NCBI GenBank assembly: GCA_964392265.1 | Contig: CAYMOS010000006.1 | Location: 1 to 32,691, forward strand | DNA length: 32,691 nucleotides | Source: CALMAK01 sp964392265 | GTDB lineage: Bacteria > Patescibacteriota > Saccharimonadia > Saccharimonadales > Saccharimonadaceae | Direction: 5' to 3' | In this document: in pieces, positions 23,866 to 31,242 of the stretch | How the letters are laid out: each line of letters opens with the position of its first letter | Numbering within the stretch: the stretch's first letter is position 1 | Made by a program: the position numbers and the translations under genes | The notes under the pieces: generated by a model | Seen by the model: the letters and a program-made list of their open reading frames with translations, nothing else | Database searches by the model: none | What the model was told of the DNA's origin: nothing

Positions 23866-25644
23866 ATGAGCCAGTATCAACAACATGTTTCGAAGGATGC
23901 CGCTGCTAATATTCAGAAATGGCTAAATGAGCCGAAATACGCTGAATATCGGGATGAGTTACAGAAGATGATTGCCGCTGAACGATGGCAGGAATTAGAA
24001 GATGCTTTTTTCAAAGTAATCGAATTTGGCACTGGTGGTCGACGCGGGACAACGGGTGTGGGGTCTAACCGTATTAATCGGGTAACGATTGGTGAATCAA
24101 CGCAGGCGCTATGTTTATATGCTGCCAAGGCAGATTCACAAGCACCACAGAAGGGTGTGGTAATTGCCTGCGATACTCGCCTTAGCTCACCAGAGCTGAG
24201 TAAATATGCTGCTAGCGTGGCTGCTGCAAACGGCTTTAAGACATATTTATTTGATAGTTTTCGTGCTACCCCAGAGCTTAGCTTTGCTATTCGTCAGCTT
24301 GGTTGTGCGGTGGGTATTGTTATCAGTGCTAGTCACAATCCTCCTGCTGACAATGGATTCAAAGCATACTGGAGCGATGGTGCGCAATTAGTCTCACCTC
24401 ACGATAAAGGGGTGCTAGCGGTGGCTGAGGAGGTGAGTGATATTCATGTCGTTGATTTTGACCAGGCAGTGAGTGACGGACTTATTGCAATTATCGGTGA
24501 TGAAGTTGATGTAGCATACTATGATGCTGTCTTGGCTCAGTCGGAATCAAACGCACGTGATCTAAAAATTGCCTATTCGCCGTTGCATGGTGCAGGGCAA
24601 ACGAATGTTCTCCCGACATTGCGAGAAGCTGGGTTTCACGATATTGTTGTCGTTGAAGAGCAGATGACACCTGATGGTAATTTTCCAACCGTCGAGAATG
24701 GCAAGCCAAACCCGGAAGAGCATGCAGCAAATGATCGCGTGGTTGCGCTGATGTTGGCTGAGGATGCCGATATTGCTGTTACTAATGACCCTGATGCCGA
24801 CAGATTTGGTATTATGGTACGCCAAGATGATCGAGCGATTTATTTGTCTGGTAATCAGGCGGGAGTGCTCGCGACTGATTTTGCACTTGGTAAACTGGCC
24901 GCAGCAGAAGGTGTATCAAAAAAGCATTATATCGCTAAGACGATTGTGACGACAGATATGATGACAGCAATTGCCGACAAGTATGGTGCGACGACTTATA
25001 CAAACATGCTGATTGGCTTCAAGTACATCGGTGCGTTACTGCGCGAAAAGGAGTCGACGGACGAAGTTTTTGTCCTAGGCGCTGAAGAGAGTTATGGCAT
25101 GCTGAAAGGAACGTACGCTCGCGACAAAGATGGTGCAACTGGCGTACTACCGCTGGCCGAATATGCTGCAGAATTGAAAGCTCAAGGAAAAACCTTATGG
25201 GATCGTCTCCTTGAGTTATATCAAGAGCACGGACTATTTATTGAACGACTGGATACAATGGTGTGTCCTGGCGCTGAAGGGTTTCAGGAAATGCAGGAGA
25301 TCATGAAGAGTCTGCGCGAGAATCCGCCTGAAAAGATCGATGATCATAAAGTAACGGCAGTAACAGACTACAAGACCCTCGTTCGAACTGATCTCACAAC
25401 AGGAGTAACAACCTCAATTGACTGCGAGTCGGGTAATGTTATTGTGCTTGAATTTGGTGATGTGCGTCGTCGCATTACTATCCGCCCTAGTGGTACTGAG
25501 CCAAAATTAAAGTTTTATAATCAGTGGCATCAGGTTACCAACAACCCTGAGCAGGATTATGAAGATCTTATGCAAGAGCTGGAGAATACCTCGCGGGAGC
25601 TAGAAGGTATACTGTTGGCTCGTATTAATAAGCGTGCGGCATAA
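23866..25644 (+). CDS. Phosphohexomutase (phosphoglucomutase/phosphomannomutase)
   Basis: A 592-aa alpha-D-phosphohexomutase: the phosphoserine loop I-S-A-S156-H-N-P-P, the Mg-binding loop N-D-P-D-A-D-R, the sugar-binding loop G-A-E-E-S-Y-G and the phosphate-binding loop R-P-S-G-T-E-P-K near the C-terminus. It interconverts hexose 1- and 6-phosphates. The length fits the PgcA-type phosphoglucomutase better than the shorter bacterial PMM/PGM or GlmM. The SD AAGGAGG (23855-23861) is strong; TAAGAT at 23828-23833 with TG upstream may be its -10. It feeds nucleotide-sugar and glycan synthesis. The next gene follows 5 nt later. Confidence 0.9.
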   Translation: MSQYQQHVSKDAAANIQKWLNEPKYAEYRDELQKMIAAERWQELEDAFFKVIEFGTGGRRGTTGVGSNRINRVTIGESTQALCLYAAKADSQAPQKGVVIACDTRLSSPELSKYAASVAAANGFKTYLFDSFRATPELSFAIRQLGCAVGIVISASHNPPADNGFKAYWSDGAQLVSPHDKGVLAVAEEVSDIHVVDFDQAVSDGLIAIIGDEVDVAYYDAVLAQSESNARDLKIAYSPLHGAGQTNVLPTLREAGFHDIVVVEEQMTPDGNFPTVENGKPNPEEHAANDRVVALMLAEDADIAVTNDPDADRFGIMVRQDDRAIYLSGNQAGVLATDFALGKLAAAEGVSKKHYIAKTIVTTDMMTAIADKYGATTYTNMLIGFKYIGALLREKESTDEVFVLGAEESYGMLKGTYARDKDGATGVLPLAEYAAELKAQGKTLWDRLLELYQEHGLFIERLDTMVCPGAEGFQEMQEIMKSLRENPPEKIDDHKVTAVTDYKTLVRTDLTTGVTTSIDCESGNVIVLEFGDVRRRITIRPSGTEPKLKFYNQWHQVTNNPEQDYEDLMQELENTSRELEGILLARINKRAA

Positions 25645-25649
25645 ACCAG

Positions 25650-26435
25650 ATGCTGACGAATGAAGAGGTGGCAGTGCAGCTTCACCTGGTGACGGATTTT
25701 TTTCGCAGTTGGAGACCAAGACTCATCGCACAGTCCGGTAATATAGCATACAGTAGGAAAGAAGATCAGTCAGTGGTTACTGAACTTGATATTGCTATGG
25801 AGCAATCATTAGCAAAAGTACTAAAGAAAGAATTTCCAGACACTCCGCTCTACGGTGAAGAAACGGTTCATTACGGCGCTAACGAATCATTATTTTGGCT
25901 TATTGATCCTATTGATGGTACGCAGAGCTTTATTGACGGTATTCCGACTTTCTCGAACATGGCAGCGCTTATTGAGCACGGAAAAATACGTGCAGCAGCC
26001 ATTTATTCTCCGGCACGAGATGATCTTTACACTGCAATTGCTGGCATGGGTGCATTTAAAAATGATCAGCGCATTCGTATAAATGATACACCTCCACCGC
26101 AAGTTGCATTATTAAAGTCAGTTCTGCACCATCCTATGAGCCAGATCCTCGACGAGTATGATTTTGAGTTTGTTGAGCCACCATCAGGTGGAGGAGATGG
26201 TTTTACACAGGTAGTCGATGCCATAGCTGCTGTTCGATTTCAGTTACGGGCATCTGGCTCGGCTCATGATTATGCGCCAGGGGTGTTATTGGTTCTTGAG
26301 GCTGGTGGTTGCATTATACCAATCAAAGATAAGGTCTATACATTTGAGTCAAACAGCTTCATTGCTTGCCATCCTGCTGTCGAAGAGATGCTAAAGGCGC
26401 ACATCAAAGATATACAATTACTTGAAAACTTATAG
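25650..26435 (+). CDS. Inositol monophosphatase-family phosphatase
   Basis: A 261-aa Mg-dependent sugar-phosphatase fold: Y-G-E-E (first metal ligands), D86-P-I-D89-G-T91 and a C-terminal GSAHDYAPG segment in place of the usual W-D-x-A-A-G. Possible substrates are inositol phosphate, histidinol phosphate, fructose bisphosphate or 3'-phosphoadenosine phosphates; sequence alone does not decide. The ATG is 5 nt after the mutase stop with no SD, so translation is probably coupled, and a sugar-phosphate substrate is the natural guess. Confidence 0.88.
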   Translation: MLTNEEVAVQLHLVTDFFRSWRPRLIAQSGNIAYSRKEDQSVVTELDIAMEQSLAKVLKKEFPDTPLYGEETVHYGANESLFWLIDPIDGTQSFIDGIPTFSNMAALIEHGKIRAAAIYSPARDDLYTAIAGMGAFKNDQRIRINDTPPPQVALLKSVLHHPMSQILDEYDFEFVEPPSGGGDGFTQVVDAIAAVRFQLRASGSAHDYAPGVLLVLEAGGCIIPIKDKVYTFESNSFIACHPAVEEMLKAHIKDIQLLENL

Positions 26436-26441
26436 GTACCT

Positions 26442-26573
26442 ATGAGACACCGGAAGAATATTAGAGGTGACTCTGAATATCCTCTGAGGCCTAATCCAAG
26501 ATTTAGCTCTGTTATCCTGTCATTACGCGAACTAGAAGATATACCATTGTGGCTTATCAACAAGCGCACCTGA
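26442..26573 (+). CDS. Possible 43-aa small protein
   Basis: An ATG 6 nt after the phosphatase stop opens 43 codons to TGA 26571-26573. The peptide is basic at the N-terminus (MRHRKN) and has a hydrophobic C-terminal segment (PLWLINK). No SD; TTATAG 6 nt before the ATG is a weak leaderless-type -10. I do not recognise it. It may be a chance ORF. Confidence 0.3.
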   Translation: MRHRKNIRGDSEYPLRPNPRFSSVILSLRELEDIPLWLINKRT

Positions 26574-26579
26574 TGCGCT
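26563..26579 (+). terminator. Hairpin at the end of the mutase-phosphatase operon
   Basis: AGCGCA (26563-26568), loop CCTGA, TGCGCT (26574-26579). The T-rich stretch follows only after a further 8-15 nt, so as a terminator it is weak. Confidence 0.4.
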
Positions 26580-26604
26580 GTTCCTTGTGCTTTTTATAAA
26601 TATA

Positions 26605-26613
26605 TGTTATAAT
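26605..26613 (+). promoter_or_regulatory. Extended -10 promoter of the HTH regulator
   Basis: TG-T-TATAAT is a perfect extended -10. The start site near 26620 leaves a leader of about 29 nt carrying the SD AAAGGA (26636-26641). Confidence 0.7.
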
Positions 26614-26648
26614 TAAAGCATAGGGAATCGCACCGAAAGGAAAAACCC

Positions 26649-27008
26649 TTGAACGACACGCGAAGGACTGTGCGTCAGCTGCGCAAAGAGCGTGGGATGA
26701 CACAACGAGAGCTCTGCGAGCGTACGGGATTGACCCACTCGACAGTCGAGAGGATCGATACCGGCAAAGACCATCGCAGAGATGGATATCACACGCGATA
26801 TACCGATGTTGACACGGCGACCCGTGTGGCCAAGGCACTTGGTGTCGAGGTCGAAGAGATTCGGTGGCTACTGCCGCTGAGCTCGAACACATCTGGTCGT
26901 CCGGTTCGGGAAGGGCTGACTCAAGTCCGTCCAGAAGAAGTGGTAAAGGTCTGCCCTAGCTGCTTTGTCGCATTACCCCTAGTTGGTCCATGCGGCACCT
27001 GCGACTAA
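26649..27008 (+). CDS. XRE-type HTH regulator with C-terminal zinc ribbon
   Basis: A 119-aa protein starting at TTG, supported by AAAGGA 7 nt upstream; a later ATG would cut the HTH. Residues 6-38 form a Cro/CI-type helix-turn-helix (RKERGMTQRELCERTGLTHSTVERI given in parts: recognition helix around 28-36), followed by a loop with a GKDHRRDGYHTR insert and a helix pair to 75. C102-x2-C105 and C115-x2-C118 make a small zinc ribbon. This pairing is uncommon; the ribbon could sense metal or redox state or mediate contacts. The gene stands alone between its own promoter and terminator and is GC-richer than its neighbours, so recent transfer is possible. Confidence 0.8.
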   Translation: MNDTRRTVRQLRKERGMTQRELCERTGLTHSTVERIDTGKDHRRDGYHTRYTDVDTATRVAKALGVEVEEIRWLLPLSSNTSGRPVREGLTQVRPEEVVKVCPSCFVALPLVGPCGTCD

Positions 27009-27038
27009 GTAGTCGCCCGGTATCCAATCCGGCGGGTG

Positions 27039-27059
27039 GCCCCACGATACGGGGCTTTT
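27039..27059 (+). terminator. Terminator of the HTH regulator gene
   Basis: GCCCC (27039-27043), loop ACGATAC, GGGGC (27051-27055), TTTT. A second imperfect GC-rich hairpin (about 27014-27036) lies just before it. Confidence 0.75.
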
Positions 27060-27117
27060 CGACTGCCTACTGCAATTATAACAATGATAGAAACTCTGAC
27101 CGGGTCTGTATAACTGT

Positions 27118-27123
27118 TACACT
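27118..27123 (+). promoter_or_regulatory. -10 box of recG (leaderless, GTG start)
   Basis: TG-T-TACACT is followed by six bases (AGTAGG) and the GTG at 27130. No SD. It is the same TACACTAG motif as before radA and the nuclease gene. Confidence 0.55.
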
Positions 27124-27129
27124 AGTAGG

Positions 27130-29169
27130 GTGAATGTATCAACCCCCCTCCAATCTATCAAAGGCGTCGGGCCGAAGAGTGCCGAGCAGTTTGCGGCGGC
27201 CGGATTGCGAACAGTAGGGGATCTCATAACCTTTTTGCCACGCAAACACGAAGATTTTACTGAGGTTGTGAGTATTACTGATATCCGTCCGGGCAAGATG
27301 ACGATCAAGGCGCGGTGCGAAAAGGTGGCAACCCGGCCAGTCCGACGCGGCCTCAAGGTCACCACAGCGACATTGGTTGATGATACGGGCAAGCTACAGG
27401 CGGTCTGGTTTAACCAACCTTACCGGACGGCACAGCTGGCGGGTGATGATGAATTCTACTTTTCGGGTGAGTTTGAGTTTAATTACAATCGCTATCAATT
27501 AACAAATCCAAGTGCCGAGAAGGCCAGTGATATGCAGACGGAGACAGTACAGACCGACCGCTTGTTGCCGATTTACCCTGCGATCAAAGGTCTCAAGGGA
27601 CAGTTGGTGCGAAAAATACTGATGGAACTAAAACCTCTGATGACGATGCTGCCCGAAACCTTGCCGCCAGAGATGGTGAAGGCGGAGGGGCTAGTAAGTT
27701 ACAGTCAGGCGCTGCAGGGAATGCACTTTCCTAAAGTGGCCGAAGATGTTGCGAAGGCGCGCGAACGTCTGGCGTTTGAAGAGCTGTTTCAGCTGCTACT
27801 TGCCAGTCAGTACAATCGTCAAGAGAACGCCAAATTAGAGGGATGGCATATCCCTTTTGACCTTTCGGCGGTGAAAGAATTCGTGGCCAAGCTGCCATTT
27901 GATCTCACCAATGCTCAGCGCCGTGCCGCTTGGGAGATTATTCAGAATTTTGAAGAACAAACACCAATGAACCGTTTGTTGCAAGGAGATGTGGGGAGTG
28001 GCAAGACCGTAGTAGCTGGTCTGGCAGCAGTATCGGCGGCTCGCGCAGGGTTTCAGACGGCCCTTATGGCACCCACGGAAATTCTCGCTTCGCAACACGC
28101 CGAAACATTGTCGCGTTTGCTAGAGCCGTTCGCTATCAAGGTTGGTTTGGCAACGGGGAGCGTCAAAGGCAAGGCGCGCCAAACACTCTATGAACAAATT
28201 GCTAGTGGCGGGGTCGATGTGGTCGTTGGAACGCATGCGCTTATCCAAGATTCATTGGCATTTCATCAACTAGGCTTTGTTGTCGTGGACGAGCAGCATC
28301 GATTTGGTGTCGAGCAGCGTCAGCGATTATTGGCAAAATCAGAGAAAATGCCACATCTTTTGGCGATGACGGCGACACCGATTCCGCGTAGCCTCGCATT
28401 GACAGTTTACGGAGAACTGGATGTCAGTATCCTGAACGAGCGACCCAAGGGTCGCAAAGAAATTGCCACCAAGATCTGGTCGCCAAACAGTATGCGTCAA
28501 CTTTATGATTTAGTTGATGAACAGTTGGCCGCTGGACGCCAAGCGTATGTCATATGTAGCCTGATTGATGAGAACCCGGATAATGATGTTAAATCAGTCG
28601 AGGCGGAGTACAAGCGGTTGCAGGGCCTCCACCTCAAACATCGTCGGATTGGGCTGCTACATGGCAAGCTAAAGGCGGAGGAAAAGGATGCCGTTATGAC
28701 CGCGTTTGCTAAGGGCGATCTGGACATCTTGGTCAGCACGACGGTCGTTGAGGTAGGGGTCGACGTACCGAACGCCACAGTGATGGTGATCGAGAACGCT
28801 GATCGGTTTGGCCTTTCGCAGCTACATCAGTTGCGCGGTCGGGTGGGGCGTAGTGATCATCAAAGCTACTGCTATTTGATCATGAGTGACAGTAGTAAAC
28901 CGAGCCAGCGCCTCCGTGAGATTGAAAAGTCGAATGATGGGTTTTATCTTGCCGAAGTTGATCTGCGCATGCGCGGGCCGGGTGAGATTTACGGCCGGGC
29001 CCAGCATGGTGCGCTCAACCTGCAGATTGCTACCCTGGCTGATACCGAACTCATCGCTCATGCGCAAAAAGCCGCTCGCTCTTTCGTCGAAACCGGTAAG
29101 AATCTGCTACAATACAAGCAGTTAGCTGATCAGGTAGAAAAGTATCAGCGATTGACGACATTAAATTAA
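27130..29169 (+). CDS. recG: ATP-dependent DNA helicase RecG
   Basis: A 679-aa protein with the N-terminal wedge/OB domain (begins with IKGVGPKSAEQF; OB about 55-145), helicase domain 1 with Walker A G-D-V-G-S-G-K-T and the DEQH box (VVVDEQHRFGVEQR), TATPIPR, helicase domain 2 (VSTTVVEVGVDVPNA, QLRGRVGRS) and the RecG C-terminal region. It remodels stalled forks and branch-migrates Holliday junctions. The GTG start is chosen because it is 6 nt from a -10 box and the wedge domain starts at once. It heads a set with the PLC-like gene and rsmD. Confidence 0.96.
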   Translation: MNVSTPLQSIKGVGPKSAEQFAAAGLRTVGDLITFLPRKHEDFTEVVSITDIRPGKMTIKARCEKVATRPVRRGLKVTTATLVDDTGKLQAVWFNQPYRTAQLAGDDEFYFSGEFEFNYNRYQLTNPSAEKASDMQTETVQTDRLLPIYPAIKGLKGQLVRKILMELKPLMTMLPETLPPEMVKAEGLVSYSQALQGMHFPKVAEDVAKARERLAFEELFQLLLASQYNRQENAKLEGWHIPFDLSAVKEFVAKLPFDLTNAQRRAAWEIIQNFEEQTPMNRLLQGDVGSGKTVVAGLAAVSAARAGFQTALMAPTEILASQHAETLSRLLEPFAIKVGLATGSVKGKARQTLYEQIASGGVDVVVGTHALIQDSLAFHQLGFVVVDEQHRFGVEQRQRLLAKSEKMPHLLAMTATPIPRSLALTVYGELDVSILNERPKGRKEIATKIWSPNSMRQLYDLVDEQLAAGRQAYVICSLIDENPDNDVKSVEAEYKRLQGLHLKHRRIGLLHGKLKAEEKDAVMTAFAKGDLDILVSTTVVEVGVDVPNATVMVIENADRFGLSQLHQLRGRVGRSDHQSYCYLIMSDSSKPSQRLREIEKSNDGFYLAEVDLRMRGPGEIYGRAQHGALNLQIATLADTELIAHAQKAARSFVETGKNLLQYKQLADQVEKYQRLTTLN

Positions 29170-29177
29170 AAAGGAAA

Positions 29178-29207
29178 AAATAACAGCCCAACTGGGCGGA
29201 TTTATTT
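29178..29207 (+). terminator. Weak hairpin after recG
   Basis: GCCC (29186-29189), loop AACT, GGGC (29194-29197), extended across mismatches by AAATAA and TTATTT. The core is only 4 bp, so partial read-through into the next gene is likely. Confidence 0.4.
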
Positions 29208-29210
29208 CGT

Positions 29211-30044
29211 ATGTATTCATTCGGCCCCATTCCACAGCAAAAACGCTCTGGTCGTATTATCGGCACGCACCAGAAAATTGATCGCGTTGCCAGACGACAA
29301 CTAAAGCCATATCTTATACCAGAGCTTCCGTTCCCTTCGATTGGTGAGATTCTTCATTTTGAAGGGTCGCGAGGTCCAGATGGTATCAAGATGAAGAGTC
29401 CGGGACGTGACGAGCCGCGGCATTTTATTGACCCTGCAAACGTTACCCCTGAGACGTCATTATTGATTGCTATTCACGATCATGGCGTTAATCTAACACA
29501 GGCCTTAAGGGATAATAATCCTGAACGCGCCGCCTTTGAGGCCTCGTGGCTCGCGCATGCCGTGACCGACGGGCTGACACCTGCCCATCATGATCCGCTA
29601 GACGATCAGGTAAAACATTTGCGCGCCAATAACCACCACAAGGACAAGTTCGCAAGTCGCATTATTATGACTGGTCATGGTTCGGGCAAGCAGTTTATCA
29701 AAAACAACTGGCAGTACTGGGGAACAAAAGGAGTAATGACCGCCCACGCGTTGTTTGAAGGCGGGGTTGCGACGACGGTGCAATCAAAGACGTTTAAAAA
29801 TGTTCATCTTGATCCCAAAGACGTCAAGCAATTGGAACAACGAGGGTTTCAGGCAATGTATATCGAAATGATCAAAGAGGTCGATAGTCTGAAGATGTAC
29901 GAGCAGCTAAAGGAAAACGGTTGGACGCACGAACTGGCGGTGCAGACACTCCGACAGTTACTACCAATTATCTTTCGTGCAGTCAGTTTGGCCTGGTATG
30001 ATGCATATCGTCGTGCCTTAGATAAGGACGGCAAATCGTCGTGA
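29211..30044 (+). CDS. Zinc-dependent phospholipase C-like protein
   Basis: A 277-aa protein with a pattern of the zinc phospholipase C/S1-P1 nuclease fold: G-T-H20-Q-K-I-D, H89-D-H91, E110 and A-H116-A-V-T-D120-G-L-T-P-A-H126-H, close to the HxxxD(x)nPxH signature of that family, in a mostly helical protein. It has no signal peptide, unlike secreted PLCs, so it probably acts in the cytoplasm or its metal site has another use. The substrate could be a phospholipid or a nucleotide. There is no SD before the ATG. Its stop overlaps the rsmD start (GTGA), so the two are coupled. Confidence 0.7.
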   Translation: MYSFGPIPQQKRSGRIIGTHQKIDRVARRQLKPYLIPELPFPSIGEILHFEGSRGPDGIKMKSPGRDEPRHFIDPANVTPETSLLIAIHDHGVNLTQALRDNNPERAAFEASWLAHAVTDGLTPAHHDPLDDQVKHLRANNHHKDKFASRIIMTGHGSGKQFIKNNWQYWGTKGVMTAHALFEGGVATTVQSKTFKNVHLDPKDVKQLEQRGFQAMYIEMIKEVDSLKMYEQLKENGWTHELAVQTLRQLLPIIFRAVSLAWYDAYRRALDKDGKSS

Positions 30045-30586
30045 ATGTACGGGTAATTGCCGGGAAATTCGGAGGAAGGATACTTGACGCGCCGGACACT
30101 GCCAAAACCCATCCCATGAGTGAACGTATCCGCAACGCCCTATTTAATAGTTTGGGCGACGGGGTTGAGGGTGCAATGGTGCTTGATGCCTTTGCTGGTT
30201 CAGGGGCTGTAGGGTTTGAGGCCCTTAGTCGCGGAGCTGATCACGTTGTATTCCTCGAAAAAGATCGCATTGCCGGAAAAGTTATTGAAAAAAATATTCA
30301 TACATTAAATTGTGCCGATAACGCAAAGTTAATTCGCGCCTCTGTCGCCGCCTGGTCTGAGAATAATCCGGACGTTCAATTTGATGTCATCTTTGCCGAT
30401 CCGCCATACCATGACACGCAGTTTTCCACAGTCACCCGTTTATTTTCCCATTTAAAACCCGGAGCGCTTATGGTATTATCACATCCAGGAAGGGGTGAGG
30501 CGCCGACCGAGACTAAGGGAATTGTTGTGGTGGACAATCGTAGTTATGGAACAGCAAGCCTCACCTTTTTCCGCCGAGAAGAATGA
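30041..30586 (+). CDS. rsmD: 16S rRNA (guanine966-N2)-methyltransferase RsmD
   Basis: A 181-aa Rossmann methyltransferase: N-terminal V-I-A-G-K-F-G-G-R, PMSERIRNALFN, the SAM loop D-A-F-A-G-S-G-A-V-G-F-E-A and the catalytic D-P-P-Y motif (FADPPYHD) for exocyclic amine methylation. It modifies G966 of 16S rRNA. It begins with GTG in a 4-nt overlap (GTGA) with the upstream stop. In many bacteria rsmD pairs with coaD; here coaD is absent and a pilin follows after a terminator. Confidence 0.93.
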   Translation: MNVRVIAGKFGGRILDAPDTAKTHPMSERIRNALFNSLGDGVEGAMVLDAFAGSGAVGFEALSRGADHVVFLEKDRIAGKVIEKNIHTLNCADNAKLIRASVAAWSENNPDVQFDVIFADPPYHDTQFSTVTRLFSHLKPGALMVLSHPGRGEAPTETKGIVVVDNRSYGTASLTFFRREE

Positions 30587-30589
30587 CGT

Positions 30590-30614
30590 AACTCAGAGTG
30601 ATCTGAGTTTTTTT
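30590..30614 (+). terminator. Intrinsic terminator after rsmD
   Basis: AACTCAGA (30590-30597), GTGA tetraloop, TCTGAGTT (30602-30609), T-run to 30614. Confidence 0.92.
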
Positions 30615-30654
30615 CGTTGACTGGGTGGCGAACTTTTGAGAATAAAGGGTGTTC

Positions 30655-30663
30655 TGATAAACT
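30655..30663 (+). promoter_or_regulatory. Extended -10 promoter of the second pilin (leaderless)
   Basis: TG-A-TAAACT is followed by seven bases (TATACGT) and the ATG at 30671, with no SD. It matches the visible part of the promoter of the first pilin gene. Confidence 0.6.
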
Positions 30664-30670
30664 TATACGT

Positions 30671-31135
30671 ATGAATGAAAAAGCTCATGGTTTTACGATC
30701 ATAGAACTTCTTGTCGTTATCATAGTTATCGCTATACTTGCAACAGTGAGCTTTGTAACGTATACAGGTATTCAAGACAAGACGAGGGCTGCGGTGACAA
30801 AAGTAGACCTCGAGAACTTGGCTGACTCTCTCGAAATCTACCATCTCCAGACGGGATTGATACCCGTATCAGCAGCAGATATGCAGCTAACTGGATTTAG
30901 CGCAACCAACAAATTAACCGATGATACCGATAGTACCCCAAGGGGGAAGTATCGATTGACGTCAATGGACGGAAATGTCGGATTTTTGGTAGAGTACTTT
31001 GACTACGACACGCAATACTGGACGGTGCGTCGTATACATTACCAGAGTAGTGAAGATGAGTGGGTGGATGAAACATGGGTCAAGCCGGGTAACTGCCGCG
31101 AGCGTCTTCTTGAAAATTGTCAGGTAATCGATTAA
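30671..31135 (+). CDS. Type IV pilin-like protein
   Basis: A 154-aa prepilin: leader MNEKAHG, cleavage after G7, then FTIIELLVVIIVIAILA with Glu at +5 and the spine helix continuing to FVTYTGIQDK. The head is about 110 aa, with a Cys pair (CRERLLENC) near the C-terminus that would make the D-loop disulfide. Size and form are typical of Saccharibacterial major or minor pilins used for twitching and host contact. The ATG at 30671 is chosen over an in-frame upstream start at 30617 because the leader must be short and the -10 box lies 7 nt before it. No other pilus gene is adjacent. Confidence 0.92.
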   Translation: MNEKAHGFTIIELLVVIIVIAILATVSFVTYTGIQDKTRAAVTKVDLENLADSLEIYHLQTGLIPVSAADMQLTGFSATNKLTDDTDSTPRGKYRLTSMDGNVGFLVEYFDYDTQYWTVRRIHYQSSEDEWVDETWVKPGNCRERLLENCQVID

Positions 31136-31145
31136 GAAAATTTCT

Positions 31146-31193
31146 CGTACCATAGAAAAACGACCCTACAATGGGTCGTTTTTCTATGGTACG
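31146..31193. terminator. 48-bp palindrome acting as bidirectional terminator
   Basis: Two perfect 21-nt arms (31146-31166 and 31173-31193) flank the loop TACAAT; the core is ACGACCC/GGGTCGT with A5 and T5 tracts, and pairing continues with mismatches for about 5 bp more. It terminates the pilin on the plus strand and would terminate a minus-strand tRNA. Its right arm includes the CCA end of the tRNA-Leu fragment, and the left arm is a mirror copy of it. Confidence 0.85.
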
Positions 31194-31242
31194 CGAGAGA
31201 GGACTTGAACCTCCACGCCCGAAGGCACTAGCTCCTAAGGCT
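31187..31242 (-). pseudogene. Truncated tRNA-Leu (3' part only)
   Basis: Read on the minus strand this 56-nt stretch is the 3' part of a class II tRNA: anticodon loop CTTAGGA (31233-31239, anticodon UAG), long variable arm with a TTCG loop, T arm GGAGG-TTCAAGT-CCTCT, acceptor strand CTCGCGT, discriminator A and encoded CCA. It matches the intact tRNA-Leu at 31595 at 49 of 56 positions. The anticodon stem loses pairing directly 5' of the loop, and no D arm or 5' acceptor strand (expected GCGCGAG or similar) follows. The break at the anticodon is where tyrosine recombinases often cut tRNA genes, so this may be an attachment-site remnant. Confidence 0.8.

Noticed and set aside
26597..26613. A/T-rich stretch as a possible origin or attachment site
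   Set aside because: It is fully explained by the extended -10 promoter of the HTH gene; no DnaA-box cluster or repeats are seen.
2463..30044. Alternative genetic code with TGA read as glycine, as in Gracilibacteria and Absconditabacteria
   Set aside because: TGA ends the collagen-like gene and the PLC-like gene exactly at coupled downstream starts, and no conserved protein here needs in-frame TGA.
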